NCBI RefSeq assembly: GCF_001714725.1
Contig: NZ_CP016447.1
Span: forward strand, 2,867,001 to 2,931,000
Reading direction: 5' to 3'
Length of the DNA: 64,000 nt
Source: Acidovorax sp. RAC01
GTDB lineage: Bacteria > Pseudomonadota > Gammaproteobacteria > Burkholderiales > Burkholderiaceae_C
Every line of letters starts with the position of its first letter. Positions within the stretch are counted from its first letter, which is position 1. A model generated the notes under the pieces. The model was not told the origin of the DNA. It made no database searches and saw only the letters and a program-made list of their open reading frames with translations. Shown in pieces: positions 1-8,772 of the stretch. Position numbers and translations under genes: made by a program.

Positions 1-1524
1 CCGCTGATCATCAACGTGGCGCAGTCCACGCACACCATCCTGGCGCAGTGGTACCGCAATGCCTGGCTGTTGGGCATCTTTGCCGGCGTGCTGATGGCCT
101 CCTGCGTCGGCCTGGCCCTGCTGTTCGTGCGCGAGCTGGCGTTGCGCCAGAAGGTGTCGGCCCGGCTGCATGCGGCTGAACACGACGTGCGCACCATTCT
201 CAACAACATGCCGTCCATGATCGGCTACTGGGATGCAGACCTGCGCAACCGCTTTGCCAACCGGGCCTATGTGGAGTGGTTCGGCATGACGCCAGAGCGC
301 CTGCGTGGCCTGCATGTGAGCGAGCTGCTGGGCCCCGATCTGTACGAGCGCAACCGCCCGTTCCTGGAGCGCGCGCTGCAGGGCGAGCCCCAGCTGTTCG
401 AGCGCGCCATCGTCGACCCGCAGGGGCACACGCGCCACACCATGATCTCCTACCACCCCGACCGAGACGAGGTCACGGGCGTGGTGCGGGGTATCTTTGC
501 GCAGGCTACCGACATTTCCGAGCGCAAGCGCATGGAGGACGAGCTTTTTGACGAGAAGGAGCGTGTGCGCCTGACGCTGCAGTCCATTGGCGATGCCGTG
601 GTGTGCGCGGACGCGCAGGGCACCGTCACGTACCTCAACCCGGTGGCCGAGCGCCTGACGGGCTGGCAGGCGTTTGATGCCGCCGGCCACGCCATCGACG
701 AGGTGCTGCGCCTGCGCAGCCCCCACAACGACAGCCCCATGGCCAGCGCCCTGCTGGCGGCCATCCGCGATGGCGCCAGCACCGGCGCGGAGCCGGTCAG
801 CGGCCTGGTCGTGCACCGCACCTCCGGGCAGCGTTTCCAGGTGGCCAAGACGGTCAACCCCATCACCGACCGGCATGGCAGCATCACCGGTGCCGTGGCC
901 GTGCTGCGCGACGTGACCGACGCCGTGGCCATGGCCGAGCGCATGGCGCACCTGGCCCAGTACGACGCGCTGACCGATCTGCCCAACCGCGTGCTGCTGC
1001 ACGACCGCGCCGAACTGGGCATGGCCCAGGCCCGCCGCGACGGCCGCGCGCTGGCCGTGATGTATGTGGACCTCGACGGTTTCAAGCAGGTCAACGATCG
1101 CTGGGGCCACGGTACGGGCGACGCCCTGCTGGTGCAGTTTGCCCAGCGCCTGAAGGCCGCGGTACGCGCCACCGACACGGTGTGCCGGCAGGGGGGCGAC
1201 GAGTTTGTGGTGCTGCTGCCGGGGCTCGATGGCGCCGACGCAGCCTGCGCCGTGGCGCGCAAGATCCTGGCAGCGTGCGATGCGCCCTTTGACCTCGGCT
1301 CCGAGGCATTGCGCATGAGCCTCAGTGGCGGCATCGCGCTGTACCCGCAGCACGGCGACACGTTTGATGTGCTGTCGCGCCATGCCGACGAAGCCATGTA
1401 CGCGGCCAAGCGCGGAGGCCGCTGGCGCTTCATGCTATACGCGGGGCCCGGCGCCGAGCCGCAAGCGGTGCTGCCGGCGAGCGCCGCAGCGGATGCGCAG
1501 CTGCAAGCCGCCGAGGGTGCCTAG
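1..1524 (+). CDS. Membrane-bound PAS/PAS/GGDEF diguanylate cyclase (5' end outside window)
   Basis: The reading frame is open from base 1, so the N-terminal sensor part lies upstream of the window. The visible part starts with the end of a periplasmic region, then one membrane segment (about residues 20-42 of the visible part), two PAS domains (about 60-175 and 185-305) and a C-terminal GGDEF domain. The catalytic motif GGDEF is intact. An RxxD inhibitory-site motif (RATD) lies five residues before it, so product inhibition by cyclic-di-GMP is likely. No EAL domain follows. It should make c-di-GMP from GTP at the inner membrane in response to a periplasmic or PAS-bound signal that cannot be deduced. 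A copy of the interspersed repeat starts 36 bases after the stop codon. Confidence 0.9.
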   Translation, partial: PLIINVAQSTHTILAQWYRNAWLLGIFAGVLMASCVGLALLFVRELALRQKVSARLHAAEHDVRTILNNMPSMIGYWDADLRNRFANRAYVEWFGMTPERLRGLHVSELLGPDLYERNRPFLERALQGEPQLFERAIVDPQGHTRHTMISYHPDRDEVTGVVRGIFAQATDISERKRMEDELFDEKERVRLTLQSIGDAVVCADAQGTVTYLNPVAERLTGWQAFDAAGHAIDEVLRLRSPHNDSPMASALLAAIRDGASTGAEPVSGLVVHRTSGQRFQVAKTVNPITDRHGSITGAVAVLRDVTDAVAMAERMAHLAQYDALTDLPNRVLLHDRAELGMAQARRDGRALAVMYVDLDGFKQVNDRWGHGTGDALLVQFAQRLKAAVRATDTVCRQGGDEFVVLLPGLDGADAACAVARKILAACDAPFDLGSEALRMSLSGGIALYPQHGDTFDVLSRHADEAMYAAKRGGRWRFMLYAGPGAEPQAVLPASAAADAQLQAAEGA

Positions 1525-1913
1525 GTGCGCAATGCGGGTAGGGCGGGATAAGGGTGTCCGCTATTCAATTGATAGCTATACAGGCAAATGAATCAAGCGC
1601 TAGAGGCTGTTTTGGCTTGGTTTTTGGCGCTGGAGTGGTTTGACAGCCTCCCGGCGCGCTACGGCGTCATATCGCAGCGTTGCTTGCTATGTGGCCCTTG
1701 GGTGAAGTGTGCGGCTTCGCACCGCGCATCCCGCGTGGCCCTGCAGTGGCGCCGTCAGCGCTGCGGGCCGGGCCGGAAATTTGTTGCAGCACCGCGCAAA
1801 TAAATTTGATGGCTCTCGGCCCCGCCTGCGCCTACCATCCTTGCGACTTGCTCTTGCAGCGCAGGCTCCCGGCCTGCGGCACCTGCCTGTTGATTTCAAT
1901 TTCGGAGCCCCGC
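1525..1913. other. Intergenic region between the GGDEF gene and the hydroxy-acid dehydrogenase
   Basis: About 390 bases without a convincing gene. The first part holds one copy of the interspersed repeat (1560-1607 and a T-rich tail to about 1625). The rest is the leader of the downstream dehydrogenase. No promoter or terminator was clear enough to call. Short open frames here have no family resemblance. Confidence 0.6.
1560..1625 (+). repeat. Interspersed repeat, copy A
   Basis: The core inverted repeat is GCTAT at 1560-1564, seven bases, then ATAGC at 1572-1576. Exactly 20 bases later comes GCGCTAGAGGC (1597-1607), then a T/G-rich tail. This is the best-formed copy and serves as the reference for the other eight. 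It lies between two genes. Confidence 0.8.
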
Positions 1914-3092
1914 GTGCCCAACCTGTCCAAAATCACCTGCATCGAAGACCTGCGACTGATTGCCAAGCGCCGCGTGCCGCGCATGTTCTACGACTATGCC
2001 GACTCGGGTTCGTACACCGAAGGCACCTACCGGGCCAATGAAAGCGACTTCCAGGCCATCAAGCTGCGCCAGCGCGTGGCCGTGAACATGGACGGCCGCA
2101 CCACCCGCACCACCATGGTGGGCCAGGACGTGGCCATGCCCGTGGCCATTGCACCCACGGGCCTGACCGGCATGCAGCACGCCGACGGCGAGATCCTGGG
2201 CGCCAGGGCCGCCAAGGCGTTCGGCATCCCGTTCACTCTCTCGACCATGAGCATCTGCTCCATCGAGGACGTGGCGCAGCACACGGGCAACCACCCGTTC
2301 TGGTTCCAGGTGTACGTGATGCGCGACCGCGACTTCATTGAGCGCCTGATCGACCGCGCCAAGGCCGCCAACTGCTCGGCGCTGCAGCTCACGCTGGACT
2401 TGCAGATCCTGGGCCAGCGTCACAAGGACATCAAGAACGGCCTGTCGGCCCCGCCCAAGCCCACCATCGCCAACCTCATCAACCTGGCCACCAAGCCGCG
2501 CTGGTGTCTGGGCATGCTGGGCACGCCACGCCGCAGCTTCGGCAACATCGTGGGCCATGCCAAGGGCGTGGGCGATTTGTCTTCGCTGTCGTCGTGGACG
2601 GCCGAGCAGTTTGACCCGCAGCTCAACTGGGGCGATGTGGAGTGGATCAAGAAGCGCTGGGGCGGCAAGCTGATCTTGAAGGGCATCATGGACGCCGAGG
2701 ACGCCCGCCACGCGGTCAACAGCGGGGCCGATGCGCTCATCGTCAGCAACCACGGCGGCCGGCAGCTCGATGGCGCACCGTCGTCCATTGCGGCGCTGCC
2801 CGGCATCCGGCAGGCGGTGGATCAGATGGGCGGGGGCATCGAGGTGTGGATGGACGGCGGCATACGCAGCGGGCAAGACGTGCTCAAGGCCCGCGCGCTC
2901 GGGGCGCAGGGCACGCTGATCGGCCGCAGCTTTCTGTACGGGCTGGGTGCGTACGGCGAGGCGGGCGTGACGCGGGCGCTGCAGATCATCCAGAAAGAGC
3001 TCGACATCACCATGGCGTTCTGCGGCCACACCAACATCAACACGGTGGATGCGTCGATCCTGCTGCCGGGCACCTTTCCCACGGCGGCATAA
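1914..3092 (+). CDS. FMN-dependent alpha-hydroxy-acid dehydrogenase (LldD / glycolate oxidase family)
   Basis: Predicted 392-residue flavoprotein that oxidises an L-2-hydroxy acid, such as L-lactate, to the 2-oxo acid. The TIM-barrel family signature is visible: the active-site block SNHGGRQLDG (catalytic His and Arg), the substrate and FMN region around LTLDLQILGQRHKDIKNG, and the late FMN phosphate loop GALGAQGTLIGR-like segment. The GTG start at 1914 has GGAG seven bases upstream and gives the usual N-terminus beginning at the YDYADSGSYTEGTY region. A longer in-frame extension to 1680 looks like non-coding leader. It ends 30 bases from the convergent cytochrome c gene. Lactate is the default guess but other hydroxy acids (mandelate, glycolate) cannot be excluded. 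Confidence 0.85.
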   Translation: MPNLSKITCIEDLRLIAKRRVPRMFYDYADSGSYTEGTYRANESDFQAIKLRQRVAVNMDGRTTRTTMVGQDVAMPVAIAPTGLTGMQHADGEILGARAAKAFGIPFTLSTMSICSIEDVAQHTGNHPFWFQVYVMRDRDFIERLIDRAKAANCSALQLTLDLQILGQRHKDIKNGLSAPPKPTIANLINLATKPRWCLGMLGTPRRSFGNIVGHAKGVGDLSSLSSWTAEQFDPQLNWGDVEWIKKRWGGKLILKGIMDAEDARHAVNSGADALIVSNHGGRQLDGAPSSIAALPGIRQAVDQMGGGIEVWMDGGIRSGQDVLKARALGAQGTLIGRSFLYGLGAYGEAGVTRALQIIQKELDITMAFCGHTNINTVDASILLPGTFPTAA

Positions 3093-3122
3093 CGATCAAG
3101 GTCCTGGGCGGCCCGCTGCGCA

Positions 3123-3605
3123 TCAACGGCGGGCGGGTGCGGTGGTGGCCCGCTTCAGGCTGGCCAGGTAGGCCACCACGTCCTCGCGCTCGCGTTCGTC
3201 TTCCAGCATGTAGTCCATGCCTTGCCCGGGGATCAGCGCCTCGGGGTCGGTGAGCCACGCCTTGAGCGTGGCGCGCGTCCACAAAATCTTGCTGCTGCGC
3301 AGCGCGGGCGAATAGTCAAAGTCGGCCAGCGCCCCGGCCCGGCGACCCACCACACCGCGGTGGGCCGGGCCGTCGCCATGGGCGTCGGGGCTGTGGCAGC
3401 CCGCGCAATGGGCCTGGTACACCGCGCGTCCGCGCTCCATCGACTGCGCGGCGGCGGTGCCCGCCGCGCCTGCGGCCAGCAAAGCCGCGGTCACAGCTGC
3501 CGCAAGCGCGCTGCCCGCCATGCGGGTCTGACGCCGAATGGCCCGCTGGGCCCCTGCGGGTAATGGGGCGGTGGGCAGCGTGATGGGGGTGGCAGGGCGG
3601 CGCAT
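3123..3605 (-). CDS. Exported mono-heme c-type cytochrome
   Basis: A 160-residue protein with a signal peptide: an Arg-rich n-region and an Ala-rich core, with cleavage predicted near AAAQS. One heme-binding motif CAGCH (Cys67, Cys70, His71) is present, and Met130 or Met133 in GQGMDYM is the likely distal ligand, as in class I cytochromes c. It should carry electrons in the periplasm. A promoter matching the ECF motif of this locus (3701-3727, minus strand) lies upstream and is divergent from the sigma-factor gene, so it probably belongs to that regulon. The predicted transcript would start near 3694, which argues against longer starts. ATG at 3605 is preferred over ATG at 3521 because it retains the positively charged n-region. 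Neither has a strong ribosome site, so the start is uncertain. Confidence 0.82.
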   Translation of the reverse strand: MRRPATPITLPTAPLPAGAQRAIRRQTRMAGSALAAAVTAALLAAGAAGTAAAQSMERGRAVYQAHCAGCHSPDAHGDGPAHRGVVGRRAGALADFDYSPALRSSKILWTRATLKAWLTDPEALIPGQGMDYMLEDEREREDVVAYLASLKRATTAPARR

Positions 3606-3700
3606 GGGCAGACAAGAGGGAGCAATAGAGACAAGAGGGAGGCGAAAAGCAGCAGAGGCGGGGCGTGATCCATCGATGGGCCAGGGATGCATCTGCAGGG

Positions 3701-3727
3701 TACGCGCCAGACAGCCCACCGGATTCA
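3701..3727 (-). promoter_or_regulatory. Predicted ECF promoter of the cytochrome c gene
   Basis: On the minus strand the site reads TGAATCC, 16 bases, CGTA. The same motif with the same spacing occurs before three other transcription units of the locus. The predicted start is near 3694, giving a leader of about 90 bases to the chosen ATG. Confidence 0.65.
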
Positions 3728-3852
3728 GTTTGCTGCACGCCGCCTGGCAGCGGTGCCCATGGCTGGGGGCATGTCCTTGCCCATACGGCTGCTCACCCTG
3801 TGGGTTCTGTCGGTGCCGCCAGCACCTTTTTGGGGCCTGGTTGCATCTGTTT

Positions 3853-3881
3853 TGCATCCGGAACGGTGTTTGTGGCGTATT
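3853..3881 (+). promoter_or_regulatory. Predicted autoregulated ECF promoter of the sigma-factor gene
   Basis: TGCATCC at 3853-3859, 16 bases, then CGTATT at 3876-3881. The -10 element lies 63 bases before the sigma-factor ATG. Self-control of this kind is common for ECF sigma factors. It matches the promoter of the DUF4331 gene at both elements except for one base (C for A) in the -35. Confidence 0.7.
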
Positions 3882-3938
3882 CCACTACAGCAAGACCTTC
3901 ACTTCCGCGGTTGCGGATGTATCCCAGACAATCCGTGC

Positions 3939-4517
3939 ATGAGCAGCACCCTTCACCCCGACAGCGAACTGATGAACCTCATTGACCGCATCGCCGAGCA
4001 GGATGACTCCGCGCTCAAGGAACTGTACAGGCGCACGTCTGCACAGCTCTTTGGCCTGGCGTTGCGCATCGTGCGGCACCGCGATACGGCCGAGGACGTG
4101 CTGCAGGAGGCCTTCTTGAGCGTATGGCGCGGTGCAGGCAGCTACCGGGGGGCGCTGAGCCCGCCCATGGCGTGGCTGGGCCTGATCGTGCGCAGCCGGG
4201 CGCTGGATGCGCTGCGCAAGCGCACATCGGACCGTGCTGACCTGATGAACGAGCTGGACGACGACATGGCGCAGGTGCTGGAGGGCGATTCGCCCAACCC
4301 CATGGACACGGCCGATGCCAGCGAGCAGGCGTTTGCGCTGCACCACTGCCTGGGCCGGCTGGAGAACAAGCAGCGCGAGGTGGTCAGCCTGGCCTACCTG
4401 CGCGACATGAGCCATGGCGAACTGGCCGAGCAGCTCAAGCTGCCGCTGGGCACCGTCAAGACATGGATCCGAAGGGGTCTGGAACAACTGCGCAGCTGTA
4501 TGGCGCGTTATGCCTGA
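3939..4517 (+). CDS. ECF-family RNA polymerase sigma factor
   Basis: A 192-residue group IV sigma factor with region 2 (about residues 25-90; the RHRDTAEDVLQEAFLSVW block contacts core polymerase and the -10 element) and region 4 (about 130-187; helix-turn-helix LAEQLKLPLGTVKTWIRR that reads the -35). It is about the length of SigK/RpoE-type ECF factors. It is followed after 24 bases by its membrane anti-sigma factor, which is the usual pair. It is distinct from the RpoE at 37.5 kb. The ATG at 3939 is chosen because the predicted promoter at 3853-3881 leaves about 50 bases of leader, and longer frames would start upstream of transcription. It probably drives the four motif-bearing promoters between 3.7 and 10.2 kb. 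Confidence 0.93.
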   Translation: MSSTLHPDSELMNLIDRIAEQDDSALKELYRRTSAQLFGLALRIVRHRDTAEDVLQEAFLSVWRGAGSYRGALSPPMAWLGLIVRSRALDALRKRTSDRADLMNELDDDMAQVLEGDSPNPMDTADASEQAFALHHCLGRLENKQREVVSLAYLRDMSHGELAEQLKLPLGTVKTWIRRGLEQLRSCMARYA

Positions 4518-4541
4518 ACAAGGCCTGAGGAGCCCGCTGTC

Positions 4542-5348
4542 ATGAACATCACCCAACACCCCGAACTGCTCGACCGCCTGGCTGCCAGCTATGCCCTGGG
4601 CACCCTGCGCGGTGGCGCACGCCGCCGCTTTGAAACCCTGGCCCGCGAACACGCCACCGTGCGGGCTGCCGCCCTGGTGTGGCAGACCCGCTGGTCAGGC
4701 CTGACCGAGCTGCAGCCCGCAGTGGAGCCCGCGCCCGCCGTGTGGACGCGCATCGACAACCTGGTGCAGGCCGGCAAATCGCAGGCCGCCATGCAGGCCG
4801 CCCGCGCCGATGCGGCCGAGGCTGCAGCCCGCGAGCCATCTGCAGGCGGCTGGTGGCGCAACCTGCTGGTGTGGCGTGGTGCGGCGGCCGCCGGTGCAGT
4901 GGCCACGCTGGCTGCAGTGGTGGTGGGCGTGCAGGTCAACGGTGGCCTCAAGGCCACCACGGGCGCACAGATCGCGTCGCTGCAGCAACAGCTTCAGGCC
5001 ACGCCGCAGATCCAGTACGTGGCCGTGTTGGCCGACGCCAAGGCCGATGCATCGATGCTCGTCACCTTCGACCCCAAGAACAACCAGCTGGTGCTGCAGC
5101 GGGTGGGCGGCTTCCAGGAGGGCGACGACAAATCCCTGCAGCTGTGGGCGCTGCCGCCCGCGGGTGGCCCGCGTTCGCTGGGTGTGCTGGGCAATGACAA
5201 GCTGCTCAAGCTGACCGCGCAGGAGGGCGACGTGAAAGAGGTGCCCACGCTGGCCATCAGCCTGGAGCCGCGCGGCGGCGTGCCCAGCGCCACCGGCCCC
5301 ACCGGCCCTGTGCTGTTCAAGGGCGCACTCATCCGCAAGGCGACCTGA
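4542..5348 (+). CDS. RskA-type membrane anti-sigma factor
   Basis: A 268-residue protein. The cytoplasmic N-terminal part (1-105) begins with a helical LLDRLAASYALGTLRGGARRR block typical of anti-sigma domains that hold ECF factors. One membrane segment follows (about 112-131), then a periplasmic RskA-like domain (about 135-268). A GAGGAG ribosome site precedes the start. Located just after its sigma factor, it should keep that factor inactive until a periplasmic signal triggers release, in known systems by regulated proteolysis. There is no zinc-binding HxxxCxxC motif, so a thiol redox switch in the cytoplasmic domain is unlikely. A terminator follows at 5390-5429. Confidence 0.85.
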   Translation: MNITQHPELLDRLAASYALGTLRGGARRRFETLAREHATVRAAALVWQTRWSGLTELQPAVEPAPAVWTRIDNLVQAGKSQAAMQAARADAAEAAAREPSAGGWWRNLLVWRGAAAAGAVATLAAVVVGVQVNGGLKATTGAQIASLQQQLQATPQIQYVAVLADAKADASMLVTFDPKNNQLVLQRVGGFQEGDDKSLQLWALPPAGGPRSLGVLGNDKLLKLTAQEGDVKEVPTLAISLEPRGGVPSATGPTGPVLFKGALIRKAT

Positions 5349-5389
5349 TCGCCTGCGCTGTTGCAGCGCTGCGCTGCGCCATGTCCCGT

Positions 5390-5429
5390 GCCCCGTGCTG
5401 TGCCGTTCACCGGCCACACGGGGCTTTTT
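5390..5429 (+). terminator. Rho-independent terminator after the sigma/anti-sigma pair
   Basis: The stem GCCCCGTG (5390-5397) pairs with CACGGGGC (5417-5424), with further pairing inside the loop, and five T follow. It separates the regulatory pair from the DUF4331 gene, which has its own predicted ECF promoter downstream. Confidence 0.7.
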
Positions 5430-5527
5430 CTTGTGGGGTGCACAGGCGCACAACGGCAAGTCAGATCAGGGTGTTGCCCGGTTTGCAGTGTTTTTCGCGC
5501 AGCGGCATGAACTTTGTTGGGCGCCCC

Positions 5528-5556
5528 TGAATCCAGTGGCGCCGCCTCCGCGTATT
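5528..5556 (+). promoter_or_regulatory. Predicted ECF promoter of the DUF4331 operon
   Basis: TGAATCC at 5528-5534, 16 bases, CGTATT at 5551-5556. The start codon follows 53 bases after the -10 element begins. Same motif and spacing as the sigma-factor promoter. Confidence 0.7.
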
Positions 5557-5603
5557 GAGGGTGGGGCGATTGCTCCCCGCCATCCATCTACGAGGAGATT
5601 TCC

Positions 5604-7157
5604 ATGCAACTGAAGAAACTCAGCCTGGCCGTGCTGGCCATGCTGGCCGCAGGTACCGCCGGCATCAGCCTGGCGTCCAGCCACCGCGAAGCGCCTTTCA
5701 TCACCACCCAGCCCAAGGTCGATGGCGCCGACTTCTACATGTTCAACAGCTACGAGGCCGGCCGCTCGGGCTTCGTCACCATGATTGCCAACTACCTGCC
5801 CCTGCAGGACGCGTACGGCGGCCCCAACTACTTCAGCCTGGACCCCAACGCGCTGTACGAGATCCACATCGACAACAACGGCGATGCGGCAGAAGACATC
5901 ACCTTCCAGTTCCGCTTCAAGAACACCCTGAACAACGCCGGGAACGGCATCACGCTGGACATCGGCCCCGATGGCGCGCGCAAGAAGGTGGCGATCCCGC
6001 TGCGCAACGCCGGCGGCATCACCGGCGCGGCGGCCGACCCGCTGGCCTACCGCGAGGAATATGAAATGTTCATCGTGCGCGGCGACCGCCGCACCGGCAA
6101 GCGCGAGCAGGTCACACTGACCAGCGGTGGCACCACCTTCACCAAGCCCATCGACTACATCGGCGAAAAATCGCTGGGCAACGCCGCCGCATACGACGCC
6201 TACGCCGGCCGCTACGTGTACGGCATCAACATCCCCGGTTGCAGCACGCCGGGCAAGGTGTTCGTGGGCCAGCGCCAGGACCCGTTCCCCGTGTCGCTGG
6301 GCACCATCTTCGACCTGGTCAACGCACCTGCAGCCGTCATCACCAGCGAGGCCAACGCAGCCGCGTTTGGCGCCGGGCAGATTGCCGACAAGAACGTGAC
6401 CTCGCTCGCGGTAGAAGTGCCCACCAATTGCCTGACCGCAGCCTCGGGCGAGAAGGTGATTGGCGGCTGGACCACGGCCAGCCTGCGCCAGGCGCGTGTG
6501 CTCAACGGCAAGCCCGATTCGGGCCTGCAGGCCAGCGAAAAGGCTGGCGGCGCATGGACGCAGGTCTCGCGCCTGGGCATGCCGCTGGTCAACGAGGTGG
6601 TGATTGGCCTCAAGGACAAGGACAAGTTCAACGCGTCCAAGCCCAAGGACGACGCGGCCAACTTTGCCGACTACGTGACGCACCCCACGCTGCCCGCACT
6701 GGTCGAGGTGCTGTTTGGCGCCAAGGCACCCACCAACTTCCCCCGCACTGACCTGATGACAGCCTTCCTCACCGGCCTGCCCACGGTGAACCGCCCCGGC
6801 AACATTACCGGCCTGGGCGCTGGCGGCCCGCTGGCCGAAATGCTGCGCCTGAACACGGGCATTGCCGCCACGGCAGCCAGCGCACAAAGCTCGCTGGGTG
6901 TGGTCGGTGGCGATGCCGCGGGCTTCCCCAACGGCCGCCGCCTGGGCGACGATGTGGTGGACGTATCGCTGCGCGTGGCCATGGGTGCGCTGTGCAGCGT
7001 CACCGGCACCACCGATGCGCTCAAGGTCGGCTGCAAGCCGTCGGACGCACCCGCAGGCACCGTGCCCTTTGTGGACGGCTCGCGCACCAAGGCGACCGAC
7101 TACCGCACGGCCTTCCCGTATGTGAACCCGCCACTGCCCGGCGCCCGCAACTTCTGA
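5604..7157 (+). CDS. DUF4331-family exported protein
   Basis: A 517-residue protein with a clear signal peptide (residues 1-25, cleavage near SLA-SSHREAP). The mature protein begins with the DUF4331 hallmark SSHREAPFIT followed by KVDGADFYMFNSYE, and the family features continue through most of its length. The function of DUF4331 is not established. It is probably periplasmic or surface-exposed. A GAGGAG ribosome site lies seven bases before the ATG. It is first in a predicted operon with a lipoprotein, a TPR protein and a HupE-like protein, and its own ECF-type promoter suggests it is a main output of the sigma factor. Confidence 0.88.
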   Translation: MQLKKLSLAVLAMLAAGTAGISLASSHREAPFITTQPKVDGADFYMFNSYEAGRSGFVTMIANYLPLQDAYGGPNYFSLDPNALYEIHIDNNGDAAEDITFQFRFKNTLNNAGNGITLDIGPDGARKKVAIPLRNAGGITGAAADPLAYREEYEMFIVRGDRRTGKREQVTLTSGGTTFTKPIDYIGEKSLGNAAAYDAYAGRYVYGINIPGCSTPGKVFVGQRQDPFPVSLGTIFDLVNAPAAVITSEANAAAFGAGQIADKNVTSLAVEVPTNCLTAASGEKVIGGWTTASLRQARVLNGKPDSGLQASEKAGGAWTQVSRLGMPLVNEVVIGLKDKDKFNASKPKDDAANFADYVTHPTLPALVEVLFGAKAPTNFPRTDLMTAFLTGLPTVNRPGNITGLGAGGPLAEMLRLNTGIAATAASAQSSLGVVGGDAAGFPNGRRLGDDVVDVSLRVAMGALCSVTGTTDALKVGCKPSDAPAGTVPFVDGSRTKATDYRTAFPYVNPPLPGARNF

Positions 7158-7171
7158 CCGGGGAGATGAGC

Positions 7172-7423
7172 ATGAAGAAACACACTTCTTTTGCCCGTGT
7201 GCCGGTGGCTCTGGCGTGTGCCACGGTGCTGGCCCTGGCGGGCTGCGGCGGGGGCGGCAGTGACAGCGCCGTCAACCCCGAAACGGGCCCGGTGATGGTG
7301 GACGCCTTCAACTACGTGGCGCCCATCGTGGCCACCGGCATGGCAGACATGGCGGAGCCGCAGGACGTGAGCCGCGTCGTGCTGTCCACCACCGAGACCG
7401 AAGAGCCCGACACACGGCTTTGA
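7172..7423 (+). CDS. Small predicted lipoprotein of unknown function
   Basis: An 83-residue protein. The first 25 residues form a lipoprotein signal peptide ending in the lipobox LAGC (Cys25), followed by a Gly/Ser linker (GGGGS). The mature part is about 55 residues, acidic, and matches no family I recognise. The second of two nearby ATGs (7172) is chosen because GGGGAG lies six bases before it; the first ATG (7166) touches that site. It lies 14 bases after the DUF4331 stop and so is probably co-translated. A job as membrane anchor or partner of the DUF4331 protein is a guess from position only. Confidence 0.75.
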   Translation: MKKHTSFARVPVALACATVLALAGCGGGGSDSAVNPETGPVMVDAFNYVAPIVATGMADMAEPQDVSRVVLSTTETEEPDTRL

Positions 7424-7484
7424 GTCCGCGTTCAAGCGGACGGAAGGCCGGGGCTGGTGCGCCACGATCGCGCCAGCCCAGGCC
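7424..7484 (+). other. Tandem RNA hairpins between the lipoprotein and TPR genes
   Basis: Two perfect stems follow the stop codon directly: GTCCGC with GCGGAC (7424-7441), and GGGCTGG with CCAGCCC (7451-7479), the latter extended by GGCC pairs outside. No T-run follows, so these are not classical terminators. They may protect the upstream mRNA end or lower expression of the downstream genes. Confidence 0.5.
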
Positions 7485-7569
7485 TGCGGCCACGCTGCGC
7501 TGCCTGGCGCGTGGCGTTCGCGCCTCTCCCCTGAACATGCCTTTTCTTGCTGCTCCTGCCGGAGACACC

Positions 7570-8772
7570 ATGTACCCCTTTTCCCCCCTCGCACGTCCAG
7601 CCACCCTTGCCCGATGCGCGCAGCATGTGCTGGCTGCATTGGCACTCACCTCGGCAGCCATGGCGGCCCAGGCCGCCGCCCCGCAGGACCTGCGCGCCGG
7701 CGCTGATGCCGAGGTGGTGGAACGCCTGCCCGAGCGCGTGAGCGTGGCCCCCGCCACACCGCAGGCTGCAGCGGTTGCAGCGCGCCGGTGGATCACGCTG
7801 TCGCGCGACACGGCCGACCCCCGCTATCTGGGCCGCGCCCAGGCGGCCCTGGCGCCCTGGTGGGCGCGGCCCGATGCACCCGCAGACCTGCTGGTGCTGC
7901 AGGCCACGGTGGAGCAGGCCCGCCACGAATTCACCGCCGCCCGCGCCACGCTGGAGCGCGCCTTGCAGGCCAACCCGGCCCAGGTGCAGGGCTGGCTCAC
8001 GCTGGCCACGCTGGAGCGCGTGGGCGCCCGCTACCCCGCTGCCGAAGCCGCCTGCCGCAACGTGGCTCGCCATGGTGCCGCGCTGTACGCCGCTGCCTGC
8101 ACGCTGGAAACCCGGTCGCTGCAAGGCCAGCACGACGCGGCGCGCAGCGGGTTCACCGCCCTGGCCCAGCAGCTCGCTGCCGCGCCCGCGCAGCGCGCCT
8201 GGGTGCTGTCGCTGCTGGCCGAAAGCGAGGAGCGCGCCGGCCGCGATGACGCCGCCGAGGCCGCCTACCGCCGCAGCCTGGCCGACATGGCCGATGGCTA
8301 CACCGCACTGGCCTTTGCCGACCAGCTGCTGCGCCGCGGGCGCGCCAGCGCCGTGCTGGATGTGCTGCGCGCCCAGCCCGCCAGCGATGCCGTGCTGCTG
8401 CGCCGGGCCTACGCCCTGCGGCTGCTGGGCGACGATGCCTGGAAGTCGCTGGCCGCCGAGGTGAAAGCACGGTTTGCCGCCATTGCGCAGCGCGGCGAGG
8501 GGCTGGACGCCCATGCGCGCGAGCGTGCGCTGCTGGCCCTGTGGCTCGATGCGCAGCCGGGCGCAGCCTGGCAGGCGGCCCGCACCAACCTCAGCCTGCA
8601 AAAGGAGCCGCTCGACTGGTGGCTGGCACTGCAGGCATCCGAACAGGCACGCGACACGGCCGCCCACCGCGCCGTGGTCCAGGCGCTGGCCCAGACGGGC
8701 CTGCAGGACGCGCGCCTGGCCCGCTGGCAGCCGCAGGGGGTTGCGAGGACCAACGTGCAGGGGGGCCAATGA
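7570..8772 (+). CDS. Exported TPR-repeat protein
   Basis: A 400-residue protein with a signal peptide (about 1-36, cleavage near AAQAAA). The rest is helical repeat with TPR-like units, for example around ATLERALQANPAQVQGWLTLA, and alternating Ala/Leu-rich helices to the end. TPR arrays are scaffolds for protein contacts, here in the periplasm. The ATG at 7570 has GGAG five bases upstream. The gene overlaps the next one by four bases (ATGA), so the TPR and HupE-like proteins are probably made together. No enzyme motif was seen. Confidence 0.8.
   Translation: MYPFSPLARPATLARCAQHVLAALALTSAAMAAQAAAPQDLRAGADAEVVERLPERVSVAPATPQAAAVAARRWITLSRDTADPRYLGRAQAALAPWWARPDAPADLLVLQATVEQARHEFTAARATLERALQANPAQVQGWLTLATLERVGARYPAAEAACRNVARHGAALYAAACTLETRSLQGQHDAARSGFTALAQQLAAAPAQRAWVLSLLAESEERAGRDDAAEAAYRRSLADMADGYTALAFADQLLRRGRASAVLDVLRAQPASDAVLLRRAYALRLLGDDAWKSLAAEVKARFAAIAQRGEGLDAHARERALLALWLDAQPGAAWQAARTNLSLQKEPLDWWLALQASEQARDTAAHRAVVQALAQTGLQDARLARWQPQGVARTNVQGGQ

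Larger units (their letters stand above)
3606..3938. other. Divergent regulatory region of the cytochrome and sigma-factor genes
   Basis: About 330 bases between two divergent genes. It carries two copies of the same ECF-type promoter motif, one pointing each way (3701-3727 minus, 3853-3881 plus). No further gene or terminator was seen. Open frames running through it are upstream extensions of the two flanking genes. Confidence 0.7.
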
